A stretch of 17,271 nt of DNA from Physocladia obscura (Eukaryota > Chytridiomycota > Chytridiomycetes > Chytridiales > Chytriomycetaceae): the NCBI GenBank assembly GCA_027596945.1, contig JADGJH010000534.1:1-17271 (forward strand), given 5' to 3'. Made by a program: the position numbers and the translations under genes. Shown piece by piece: positions 1 through 7,761 of this stretch (positions are counted from its first letter, which is position 1; each line of letters starts with the position of its first letter). The notes under the pieces were generated by a model. It was given only the letters and a program-made list of their open reading frames with translations. It was not told the DNA's origin and did no database searches.

Positions 1-608
1 AAAAAGAAAAACAAGAAAAAAAAGTAGAAAAAAAAAATTGAACAAGCAAAAAAACTGACTTGGATGCAAGTTGTTATCAAGGAAACAAACAATGTAGATT
101 GCCAAAGGCTCTGGAAATCAAGAAATACCTGGTTTTGTTTACCTACTTGTAAAGTATTCAGACTTTGCGGAAACGTAAAAAAGGGCAGAAAAATACTACA
201 GGAACGCATGTTTCAGGATGCAGCAGTTGATTGATTCTCGAAAAAAATTTGACCAAAACACAGTTTCAAATGACTTTGATCGTACTATCTTTTTGTATCC
301 TGATACGTTTGAAAATAAAGGCAGAAGTTGATATCCTTTGTTTTGGGTTCACTGTATTGATTCAATTTTTTTTTTTTTTTGTTAAATCGGTGTTGATTTT
401 TTGTCTCGAAATTTATTGCCAACTAATTAGGGATACGCAAAGTTGAAAAATTTGACCAAAAAAAAAAATTCATGCATTTTTGGACCAAAAAAACATGCTT
501 TTTCTTGTTAATTTTTTCTGAAATACAAAAAATGACACTCAAAGTTAAATAATAATAAATATCCTTGCTTTTTTTATTTATTTGAAAGCAAGTAATAAAC
601 AGCTATAC
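1..608. other. AT-rich spacer with homopolymer runs
   Basis: No convincing gene. The first 50 bases are almost pure A, and a run of 15 T lies at 366-380. Plus-strand frame from about 54 to 231 is open and ends in TGA (reads ...QDAAVD), so a terminal exon entering from outside the window is possible but unsupported by any recognised motif. The phrase TTTGACCAAAA or TTTTTGGACCAA recurs at about 248, 451, 477 and 1139, suggesting a degenerate short repeat. Confidence 0.4.
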
Positions 609-1106
609 ATGCCGACTCTCAGTACCTGTGCCATGCATTTCAAACAACTGGAACATTTTCTTCAGCAAGAAGTAGAGGAAGTAGAGGAAGATGAATGGAT
701 CGCACTAATTCTTGGTGAGCGAGATAGTAACAGTAGCAGCAGCACCAGCAGCAGTAGTGACGGCGACCATAACAAGAACAGCGGAAGTAATAGCCGCAGT
801 AGCAGCACTACCGAAATACTTACAAGAAGTGGATTAATAAATCTAATTAAATTATTTGAGACTATTAAAAGCCATAGGATTTTGACTGCAGGGACAAATA
901 TACTCAAAACAAGAACTTTACGCGAGCTTATCCTACTGTCAATGGATTTACAGACCTGTTGTTCGATCTGTTCCATTTCTGTCATACACAGTTGCTTTTT
1001 TCTTTTTCTTTTTATTGTTTTGCATTTTTCTGAAAAAAATTTCAACTTTCAAAACTTTGAGCATCCCTATTGTTTTCTTTCCAACCCATTTTCAAGCCAT
1101 TTTTAA
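609..1106 (+). CDS. Weak hypothetical ORF, Ser/Asn-rich
   Basis: An ATG at 609 opens a frame running to a stop at 1106. The first third (QEVEEVEEDEW, acidic) is followed by a Ser/Thr/Asn tract encoded by an AGC/AGT microsatellite at about 730-810, then a moderately hydrophobic helix-like stretch (LINLIKLFETIKSHR), and finally a T-rich tail that looks like non-coding DNA. A good donor (GTGAGC) sits at 714, with possible acceptors at about 890 and 950, so the Ser tract could instead be intron. No family is recognised. The region directly abuts the polymerase-helicase relic, which runs on the opposite strand, and could be a gene fragment truncated by it. The reality of the gene is doubtful. Confidence 0.25.
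   Translation: MPTLSTCAMHFKQLEHFLQQEVEEVEEDEWIALILGERDSNSSSSTSSSSDGDHNKNSGSNSRSSSTTEILTRSGLINLIKLFETIKSHRILTAGTNILKTRTLRELILLSMDLQTCCSICSISVIHSCFFLFLFIVLHFSEKNFNFQNFEHPYCFLSNPFSSHF
731..757. repeat. AGC-type microsatellite
   Basis: Imperfect trinucleotide repeat of AGC/AGT units with one ACC interruption. It encodes the Ser run of the weak plus-strand ORF. Confidence 0.6.
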
Positions 1107-1168
1107 ACATAATATTTGAAAAAGTCCACGAAAATGGAATTTTTGGACCAATCAAGAGACACCATTTT

Positions 1169-1440
1169 TTACAACAATTGCAATTTTTGCCCCAACTTGT
1201 TTTTTTCTTGTCTCAAAATCAGTCGCAGATTCCAATGAGCATTAATGTTCTTGAAGTCACCATCTGTTACATGCTGGCATCTTGGCTTGATGTGGTCTAT
1301 CTCATATCCTCTTGGAACTACTCTGTCAGGAATACCAAGACGCTCCAGCAATTCCTGTCTCTTTACAAAAGTATGCTTCAAACTAAAGTCATCAGAACAG
1401 CCCTTTCGAATAATGTAGTTTATTACTCAAACAGCCTCTA
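1169..1440 (-). pseudogene. Relic, HNH-like endonuclease module
   Basis: The segment reads ...RGYEIDHIKPR, then about 14 residues later NINAHWNLRLI, then RQEKNKLG. A D-H-I core, an Asn, a HWNL phrase and a final E-K-N with about 15-20 residue spacing fit the HNH/His-Me finger pattern. It follows the helicase after a frameshift at about 1465 and an in-frame TGA at 1427 (between EAV and VINYI). HNH enzymes cut DNA with one metal ion; at the end of a replicase such a module could nick or cut the element or its target. The zinc-binding Cys pairs found in some HNH proteins are not obvious. The family call is tentative; location at the far C-terminus of the same former ORF is clear. Confidence 0.5.
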
Positions 1441-1574
1441 TTCTCTTTTGTTTGAGTTCATCTTTTAATTCTCTCTCTCTTCTTCTTCTGTTTCATTCTG
1501 TCAAAATCAGTCTCCTTTGTCATTTTATGCTTTTCATGGTGATCAATTACAATAATGTATTCTTTTTTAGTTGT

Positions 1575-2560
1575 TCAACTTATTGCCGTGTATTGCATAT
1601 TTTTGGCCATTCTACTCCGTTCGTGGATTGTGAATGGCTCTCTAATTGAATTGCCCTGAACTCGATGGACTGTCAAACAATAGTTGACCCAGAAATATAA
1701 CCAAAATTGCTCAATTGTAATCTGAATGTTGTCCTTGGTCACTGTATCTTCCAGTAACAACAATGGCTCAATCTTTTTAACTAGAAATGTGCACTATTGA
1801 CAAGTCCAAGTTTCTTGTAGTTTCTATTCGAAATCACTGGAGTGCAAACCATCAATAGAATATCTTGTGAGTTTGGGTCATCTGGATTTGTTTCAATTCC
1901 AATCTTTTTCTTTTTCTTTAGCTTATCTCGCTGCATCCTGATTTCATAGATTTGTTTTCTCTTGTTATGAGTGTACACTAGATTTACTCAAGTAAACAAG
2001 TGCTTATTGTCAAAGTCACTTGGATTCAAAGTATCTACAATGTCAAATAGCACTGCCACTGAGTTGTCTGAGCGATGATTAATCAAGAGTTCAGTTACAC
2101 TGTAATCAACCAGTTCCTTTAAAGCTAGGGTACTGAGGTAATTGTATTTTTTATTGTTTTTCTCTACTCCCCCCAACTGTTTATAGTCACCAACTAACAC
2201 AAACTTGACTTTTATTTGTAGCTTCACGTAATACAAGATTTCATAAATTGCTGCTCTCAACATGCCAACTTCATCAATGAAAATGTACTGATATCTGCTG
2301 GCTGCCTTTACCGCTTCCTTCAAGTTACACTTGTTGTTGTTGTCAATATGAAAGAAATGGTGGACTGTCTTACCATTTATCAATCTCACAGCCTTGTTTG
2401 TACTTGCCAACAACACAAATGACCCTTGGCTCCAATTCTTTAATGGTTTCTCTGACTTTGGTCAATTTCCCCGTACCTGCCATTCCTGTTAATAGCCGAC
2501 ATTCTAATCTATTTTCTGTTGGAATCCAGTCTTTATTCTCAAGCTGCAATGTATATGTAC
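1575..2560 (-). pseudogene. Relic, superfamily-1 (Pif1/RecD-like) DNA helicase
   Basis: Helicase motifs occur in order. Walker A reads LLTGMAGTGKLTK at about 2460-2495, with Leu where Ser/Thr should follow the Lys. Walker B is YIFIDEVGML at about 2288-2259. Motif III is LVGDYKQLGGVE at about 2200-2160. The motif IV region is ELLINHRSD at about 2090-2065. Then come GTPV-like (here CTPVI) and YKKLGLVN near 1800-1830, and the C-terminal hallmark YCLTVHRVQGNSI at about 1685-1645, ending in YTAIS followed by TGA where an Arg is expected. A frame change at about 2400 separates Walker A from the rest, TGA at 1988 interrupts the link, and another frame change lies near 1790. Such helicases unwind DNA 5' to 3' in replication. 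Fusion downstream of a polymerase palm is unusual. The fold call is confident; the activity is certainly lost. Confidence 0.8.
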
Positions 2561-2599
2561 TTTTGAATGGCTTGGATACTTTGTACTCTGTTGGTAATA

Positions 2600-3355
2600 C
2601 TTCTAGACAATAATTACTGATACCTGGTTTACACTCAACATCTTGGCCATCTTCAACTACCACGCAATCAGTCTTTAGCTTGACAATGCTACCACCCACC
2701 TTCATTGCTAATTGATGCAGCATCATATTGCTGTTATTGATAACTTGCCAGTATATTCGAATTGTATTGAAATGCTTTGGTGTATCATTATTGATGGAAA
2801 TGTGAATAGCTTTGGCTCTTGTGAAATGCATGAATACACTGTATTGTTGTTTGAGAAATAGTATCAGACTGCATTGTTCAAACTCATTATGAATCTATCT
2901 GTCTGCTTCTTTTCACTTCTTTTATTCAAGCATCCTACAAAACAGTTTATCATCAGCTTTGCATTATTGCCGCTCTTGTCATATATCATCTTTACAAAAT
3001 CATCAAAGTAATCTGTTTTGAGAGTCTTGCTTGGGATAATTTCATACACAATCTTGAGTGAAACTCCAATCATTTGACAATATTGCAGAATTGGTGCTGA
3101 ATACCATCTTGTACCTCTCAGTGGAAATATGTTCTCAGTTTCAACATAATAGAATCTGGTTCTCAATTTACCAGAGTATGGCTTGACTTCATCAAAAATG
3201 CCAAACACAGACCAAGGCATTTCATTCTTGATGGTCAAACATGCTGTATGGCATTTTTGAATATTGAAACTCTTTAAATCAGCCGATACTAATGGTTCAT
3301 AAAATTTATCAACAATTGCTCCCTTGACGCAGTTGAAGAATACAAATTGAGTCAC
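2600..3355 (-). pseudogene. Relic, family-B DNA polymerase palm region
   Basis: Three polymerase motifs appear in the right order. Motif A is SADLKSFN (residues 24-31 of the 3355-2864 segment), matching the D-x-x-S-L-Y pattern. Motif B is KLMINCFVG (residues 133-141), matching K-x3-N-S-x-Y-G spacing. Motif C lies after a frameshift at about 2832 and reads LKTDCVVVE (about 2678-2652), where the usual D-T-D-S is K-T-D-C. Between A and B is RFYYVETENIFPLRG. The second, metal-binding Asp of motif C is kept while the first is Lys. Family-B polymerases copy DNA templates; viral and plasmid types are often protein-primed. Separated from the N-terminal piece only by an in-frame TGA at 3356. The assignment rests on motif order and spacing, not on a database match. 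Confidence 0.6.
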
Positions 3356-4264
3356 TCAATCAAATGTGCTCTCTATAATGTCATTACCCTTGTATATTTG
3401 GAAGGCCTCTAAGACCAGACTAATGAGGTTTTGGTTTCTAAATGGAATTGTTAATGCTTTTGATACTAATAATGACTCTTGATAGTGCTTATTGACTTCA
3501 ATAATGACATTGCTCTTATATTCAATTCGAAATATATGCCTGCCATCACCTCGTGTCTTGCATACAGTTTCTTCTGTCTGTGCTAAATATACCACCAAAT
3601 CTGAAAACTCTTCTCTATTTGTATAAACAACATTACAGTTTTCAAGTTGACTAAGAGTTTCATAGGGAGCATTTAATAGAGTTTTGATTGCTCTGTCAAA
3701 AGTATTCCCTTGCTTCCCCTTTGTTTTGAAGACTACTGAATTTTTGATGCCCTTGGTTCTCTCAGAGGCAGCAATACTCCTTCTAAGCTCTTCTTCTAAT
3801 ACAGGATACATGTGGTTATTGGCAACAATGTAAATCAGGCAAGGGACATGGTGATTTCTGACTTTGGGAATGTGTTGGCTGAAAATTTCAAACTCTAAAT
3901 CCATTGCATACAAGCTAATGCCATACTTTTCACAGAATCGGACTACTTGATTTGTTGTTACTCCAGTATCAATCTCGCCTTCTTCAAAGATACCCTTTAA
4001 ACCATCAAAAGTTACTCCTTTAATGTGTTTTGAATACATGTTGTTTATTAAATGTTGATAAACACAAATGTTTTCATTGGTAAAGTTTGGTGCAAGGTTT
4101 AAATGGTGGTAGTTTAAAACAGTCCCAAACATTCTCTGTTCTAATAAAGCTACTTGCTGATGTGGAACAGGTTGAGTAGTATAATCAATCTCTAAAATCT
4201 CACAGTCATAGGGTTGCCTCTCAGCATATTCTTTTGTTAGAGTGTCAAGGTGTTGTTCAATCAA
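3356..4264 (-). pseudogene. Relic, N-terminal region of the replicase
   Basis: This is the longest surviving open piece (about 302 codons) and is continuous in frame with degraded sequence upstream to about 4800, interrupted by TGA at 4280, TAA at 4355 and 4601, and TGA at 4631 and 4730. The upstream part holds a basic duplicated patch (KRKRPDSLEF and KRKRPNAPFD, 4400-4530), a candidate nuclear-localisation region. The central part contains phrases such as YGISLYAMDLEFEIF, where a D-x-E pair could be an exonuclease-I-like motif, and YIVANNHMYPV. I do not recognise a named domain. By position it would precede the polymerase palm, where a proofreading or primase-like domain normally sits, but that role is a guess from position. 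Confidence 0.6.
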
Positions 4265-4800
4265 ATGGTCAGGAATGTCTCAAATAATTCCTGTTTTGCT
4301 ATCATTATAATCATACTCTCCATAATGAATCACATACTTGAATTCATGTCGCAATTACTCTCTGTGAGAAAAGAGTTGGAAGAAAGTATAGTCCATGTGT
4401 CTTTCTTTTTGAGCATCAAACGGGGCATTTGGCCTCTTTCTTTTCATTAAAACCTCCATTTGTTGCTCTTTTTTCGAAAATTCTAGTGAATCTGGTCTCT
4501 TTCTCTTCAAAACATTATGAACAACTTCCATACCCCCTGATTGGAGTTGCTTCATTGTCTTGTCAGTTTTCTTGAAGAATGTGTTGTCCAACTTTAGAAT
4601 TTAGTTTCCAAGAACTGTTGCTTTATTGTTTCAAATAAGGTCTACAATGTGTGATTGCAACAGCTTATGTTCATTTCGATTTCTTGGAAGCTTCAATTGG
4701 TTTACAACAGATGAACAGCCCTTTGTAAGTCAGGACGTAATTATTTGGTTCAAATAGCTGTATACTTTAGTAGAATGGACGTACACTTTCCAATGAGAAC

Positions 4801-5071
4801 ATACTTATAAAATAAAATAAGTTTTCAAATTTAATTCAGTTTTTTTTCACACTAGTAAAGATTACTGAAATGAATAATATAGTTTCAACAGATAAGTTAC
4901 ATATTGACACAATGTCTCCTGGGATAGACACAGCAACTATATACATATAATGAAGAAAAAGTTGTCTCTGTGGGTGGACAAAAGCAGTACTGGAATCTTG
5001 AAAAAAAAATTATAGAAATAGACTTTTTTTTTAGCACAGCAAATAAAAAACAAGTAAACCACAAACATTAT
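4801..5071. other. AT-rich spacer between relic and spliced gene
   Basis: No open frame of interest. It contains the phrase TGTCTCTGTGGGTGGACAAA at 4963-4982, a near copy of TGTCTCTGCAGGTAGACAAA at 7247-7266, so a short dispersed repeat may be present. The 5' end of the decayed replicase must lie near 4800-4860, but no terminal inverted repeat was found by eye. Confidence 0.4.
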
Positions 5072-6003
5072 TTACTCTTCTGAATCAGAATTCTGGCTAG
5101 AAGAATCGACATCGCAGTCCATACTCATTTCGTTGAAATGACTGACACCATCTGAAGCATCCAAACTTTGCTGCCAGTACCGCATTGAGGTGAAATCATC
5201 TGCAGAAAGAGTAATATCTTGCTCACTGAACCAGCTGCGTATGGCTGATTGATTCTGTTTGATTTGATTTTAGGTCAACGAAGTATGAAAGAAGCGAGCA
5301 TAATCTATCATGAACTTGTAGAACAGAACGTAGCTACAGTAAGTACTTTTGGCGATACCAGTGCGCTCATGAATAACAGGATAACATTCTTCTTTGGTAC
5401 AAGCACGCTTTCCTCATAGTGTTGAAGATTGTGCATCAGAGCTTGCAGAGCATCAGCCAAGTTCATGTACATGGAGAGAGACTTAAAGTGGTTGAATTCG
5501 ATTTTCTTGACGCAATCAATGACATAATCTGAGAGTCCATCGACAGAGAGTTGGTTGTAGCTTCTTGGATTGACGCCAGTCTTTGCGGTGGCTGCAGTTG
5601 GTCCAATGAATGTCAGTAGCTGCTTCACTTGCAGGTGTTTGTCTTTGGGAGGTTGTACAACCAATGAAATTGGCAAGTCTTCATCATCAAGAACTTCGTA
5701 TGCTTCCAAGGCATCAGCTTCACTCTGGACTTCTTTTGAGGACTTGCAACCTTGCACCTTGACAATAGCTTTGGCCAGCAGCGTCAGACAACGGCTGTCT
5801 GCATGCAACATGTCGTACATCATGTCATGAATGCGTTCGGTGGGGTGGTTCTTGCATCGAAGTATCCAATCGCCGACAATCTCAATCCCACGAGTGGAAC
5901 ACGGGAATTTTTATAGCCGAAAAAGTTCCAAAATGTTCTCTGCCATTCCATTATATTCACGGGTAAATACATAACGGTTATTCTTAAAATATGTGTCCCT
6001 GAA
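5072..6003 (-). CDS. Unrecognised protein, 3' exons (continuation of, or neighbour to, the 6025-7141 gene)
   Basis: Frame is open from 6003 with one TAA at 5911-5913, then continues to 5347, where CCAAAA precedes a donor GTACTT; a 92-base intron (5255-5346) ending AAACAG joins, in phase, to a last exon 5072-5254. That exon ends in an acidic Ser-rich tail (SSSQNSDSEE). The TAA can be removed by a 90-base intron (5881-5970, donor GTATTT, weak acceptor GATTGAG). The central part is helical and acidic (EADALEAYEVLDDEDLP) and then GPTAATAKTGVNPRSYNQL. A 57-base intron at 6004-6060 (weak donor GTCCTT, acceptor GGCTAG) would splice it in phase to the upstream gene, giving one protein of about 600 residues. 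Otherwise it is a separate gene or a relic. No family is recognised. Confidence 0.45.
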
Positions 6004-6024
6004 CTAGCCTAGTTAATAAAACTC

Positions 6025-7141
6025 TCATTCATCCTCTGCGCTTTGGTTAAGAAAAAGGACTTCATGCAAACAATAGAACAGATTGAACAGACGCATCGCA
6101 TCCACCGTCGGATCACTAACTGGCTGAGCTTCAGCTACTTCATACGACATATCCTTGAGGTATGGTTGTAAAATACTGATGTGTTCATGATTTGTGAATA
6201 GTCGCTTGACAATGTTGGTAAGTACACCATCTGGTATTTTAACAATTCCAGTAGGTCCAAATATCGAGGGATGACCGTACGTCGAATAACACACCTTGGA
6301 ACCCAAATCGATAAACGGGAGGCTTCCGATGTTATCCAACAGAAGCCACGAATTAATACGAAGACTATCACAACCAGCGTATTCAATTAATGTACAGTCA
6401 TCGACCCAGTTTACAAAGACAAGTTTGGCATCAAGAGTGCTGTGATGGGTTGTCGGACCCATTGTAAACAGAGGATTGTTGAAAGAGTTTGTACCTAAAT
6501 AACATAATTAAACATAATTTTATGAAAGCAGCAGTTGACCAAACGTTACCTGCTCGCCATTGTTTGAACGCCCAACCATCACCCTTCTTGTATCCATACA
6601 ACCATCTTTTAGATTTGTGTGAATACGCAGAGAAATGAGTTAAATCAATTCCTTTTCTGGAACGTCCCGCTGCGGTATCAATGGAAACGACAGATGAAGG
6701 ATTACGAAGCAACGACAGTAAGACTGAATTGGTGTTGAAAAACGACTTCACTTGATTCTTCTTGTTGAGGAGGAGTTCAGCCAGAGGTAAAGTCGGTACT
6801 AAAATTGCTTTCCTAATAATAGTTCGCTTCTCATTTGACTTTCGTACTGAAACAAGATGGGCCTCGGATTTATTGTTATTATTCTACATAACTGTTAGCA
6901 TACCATAACAAGATTCAATTAAATGAATAATTACCCGTAGGAGTCTGGTAGAGGCTACAATATTAGCTTTGGCAATTTCTTGAGCTTCCAATGGAAGAGA
7001 CTTATCTATGGATTTAATTGCTGAGACTGCCTCATGATACTTTTCCAATTCCTATAAACCATTTAAAGACAAATCGTTTAGTAATTTTGAAACAAAAGAG
7101 AACATGACCCGGCTGAGGGTCGTGTTTAAATGAGGGGGCAT
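6025..7141 (-). CDS. Unrecognised spliced protein (317 aa model)
   Basis: Exons 7109-7141, 6935-7051, 6550-6883 and 6025-6494 splice in phase through GT-AG introns of 57, 51 and 55 bases, giving MPPHLNTTLSR joined to ELEKYHEAVSAIKSID and on to ...LNQSAEDE and TGA. The start ATG at 7141 was chosen because its 11-codon exon ends exactly at a donor whose intron length matches the rest. The N-terminus is a predicted short coiled coil; the middle holds SIDTAAGRSRKGIDLTHF and a Trp/Tyr/Gly-rich stretch (RWLYGYKKGDGWAFKQW), and the C-terminal half is compact and globular (FVNWVDDCTLIEYAG, GHPSIFGPTGIVKIPDGV). No family is recognised. A weak alternative donor at 6060 would skip the TGA and join the open frame below. 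Clean splice phase argues for a real, maintained gene. Confidence 0.55.
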
Positions 7142-7761
7142 CTCGGCGGGAAGAAGCCACTACAATTGAGTGAGAATTCCACGCCATTCAAAGTTGAGTG
7201 TATTAAAGAGAGTAAGTACATGTAAGTGTCTCTGTGCAATTGTATCTGTCTCTGCAGGTAGACAAAATTCCTTCTTTCAAAATAAAGAGTTGACTTTGAA
7301 TGAAAGTTTGTGGATGGAATTGTAATCGTCATGTTTAATAATATAAAAGAAAATGAACAACGACTTCACTTTTACGACTAAACTCTACTCTCTTCACAAA
7401 CACATTTCAGCAAAAACTGTCACTGAAATAAATCACGTTATTCATCACTCACTCTCAGTGAGAATAAAACACCTTATTCAAAGTTGAGTTGATTCATCAC
7501 AACACTGAATTTTCTTAGTGAACACTCACACTTAAATCAAACATACCCTCCGTCACTGTATTCAAGTGAACAATCTTCACACCATTCAAAGTTGAGTTGG
7601 TTTGTCACTTGCCGCAGTACAATCTCAATCAATTCAAAATTTTATTAGAGACGCTCCACAGAAAAGTGTGTGTGGGCGAGTCTATGGGGGGGTTTGTGTA
7701 TTTATTCATATATGCTGAGATAAAAAACTTGTGTTATCGATAAGACGATTTAAATCCCCTT
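7142..7761. repeat. Repeat-rich intergenic region
   Basis: TTCAAAGTTGAGT occurs at 7187, 7477 and 7585, and its reverse form (ACTTTGAATG) at about 7292. The last two copies sit in similar larger units of roughly 105 bases: CACTG..., an AGTGA-type inverted half, a CACACC or ACACCTT lead, TTCAAAGTTGAGTTG, then TCAC. From 7664 to 7698 is AAGTGTGTGTGGGCGAGTC followed by a G run, matched again near 12853. The region separates two minus-strand genes, so it should contain the promoter of the 7141 gene and the 3' flank region of the 7TM gene. No coding potential is credible; the minus frame 7126-7332 is built from repeat sequence. Confidence 0.6.
7580..7700 (+). repeat. Dispersed repeat, copy 1
   Basis: Partner of the copy at 12775-12890: ACCATTCAAAGTTGAGTTG at 7581-7599, then AAGTGTGTGTGGGCGAGTC at 7664-7682 followed by TATGGGGGGGT. 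The intervening 65 bases are poorly conserved. Confidence 0.5.

Larger units (their letters stand above)
1151..4800 (-). pseudogene. Decayed PolB-SF1 helicase-HNH replicase of a mobile or virus-like element
   Basis: Read on the minus strand from about 4800 down to 1169, consecutive open segments line up as one former giant ORF. Order: an N-terminal region of unknown fold (4800-3356), family-B DNA polymerase motifs A, B and C (3355-2660), a superfamily-1 helicase (2490-1575), and an HNH-like module (1440-1169). In-frame stops in the main frame are TGA at 4730, 4631, 4280, 3356, 1988, 1575 and 1427, and TAA at 4601 and 4355. Frame changes occur near 2832, 2400, 1790 and 1465. There is no intron signal at the breaks, the segment is poor in CG dinucleotides, and codon use is AT-biased, unlike the flanking spliced genes. 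Replication proteins of this kind belong to self-replicating elements or large DNA viruses. I cannot name the element family, and I found no terminal repeats. Being a pseudogene is well supported; what kind of element it came from is inference. Confidence 0.75.

Noticed and set aside
662..1045. Minus-strand ORF opposite the Ser-rich stretch
   Set aside because: Its Leu-rich run is the reverse reading of the AGC microsatellite; no family signal.
1427..4732. Idea that TGA encodes an amino acid, since most in-frame stops in the replicase are TGA
   Set aside because: TGA is the natural terminal stop of the solute-carrier, CFAP184 and 6025-7141 genes, and the relic also has TAA stops and frameshifts, so decay explains it better.
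1100..5060. Terminal inverted repeats or target-site duplications for the replicase element
   Set aside because: Only a 9-base ATTTGAAAA similarity was seen between the two sides, which is too weak in AT-rich DNA.
5265..5410. Alternative minus frame reading HERTGIAKSTYCSYVLFYKF
   Set aside because: It would need a frameshift and ends in TAA, while a 92-base GT-AG intron (5255-5346) joins the main frame cleanly to the last exon.
7126..7332. Minus-strand ORF of 68 codons
   Set aside because: Made largely of the TTCAAAGTTGAG-type repeat; the real first exon (7109-7141) uses another frame.
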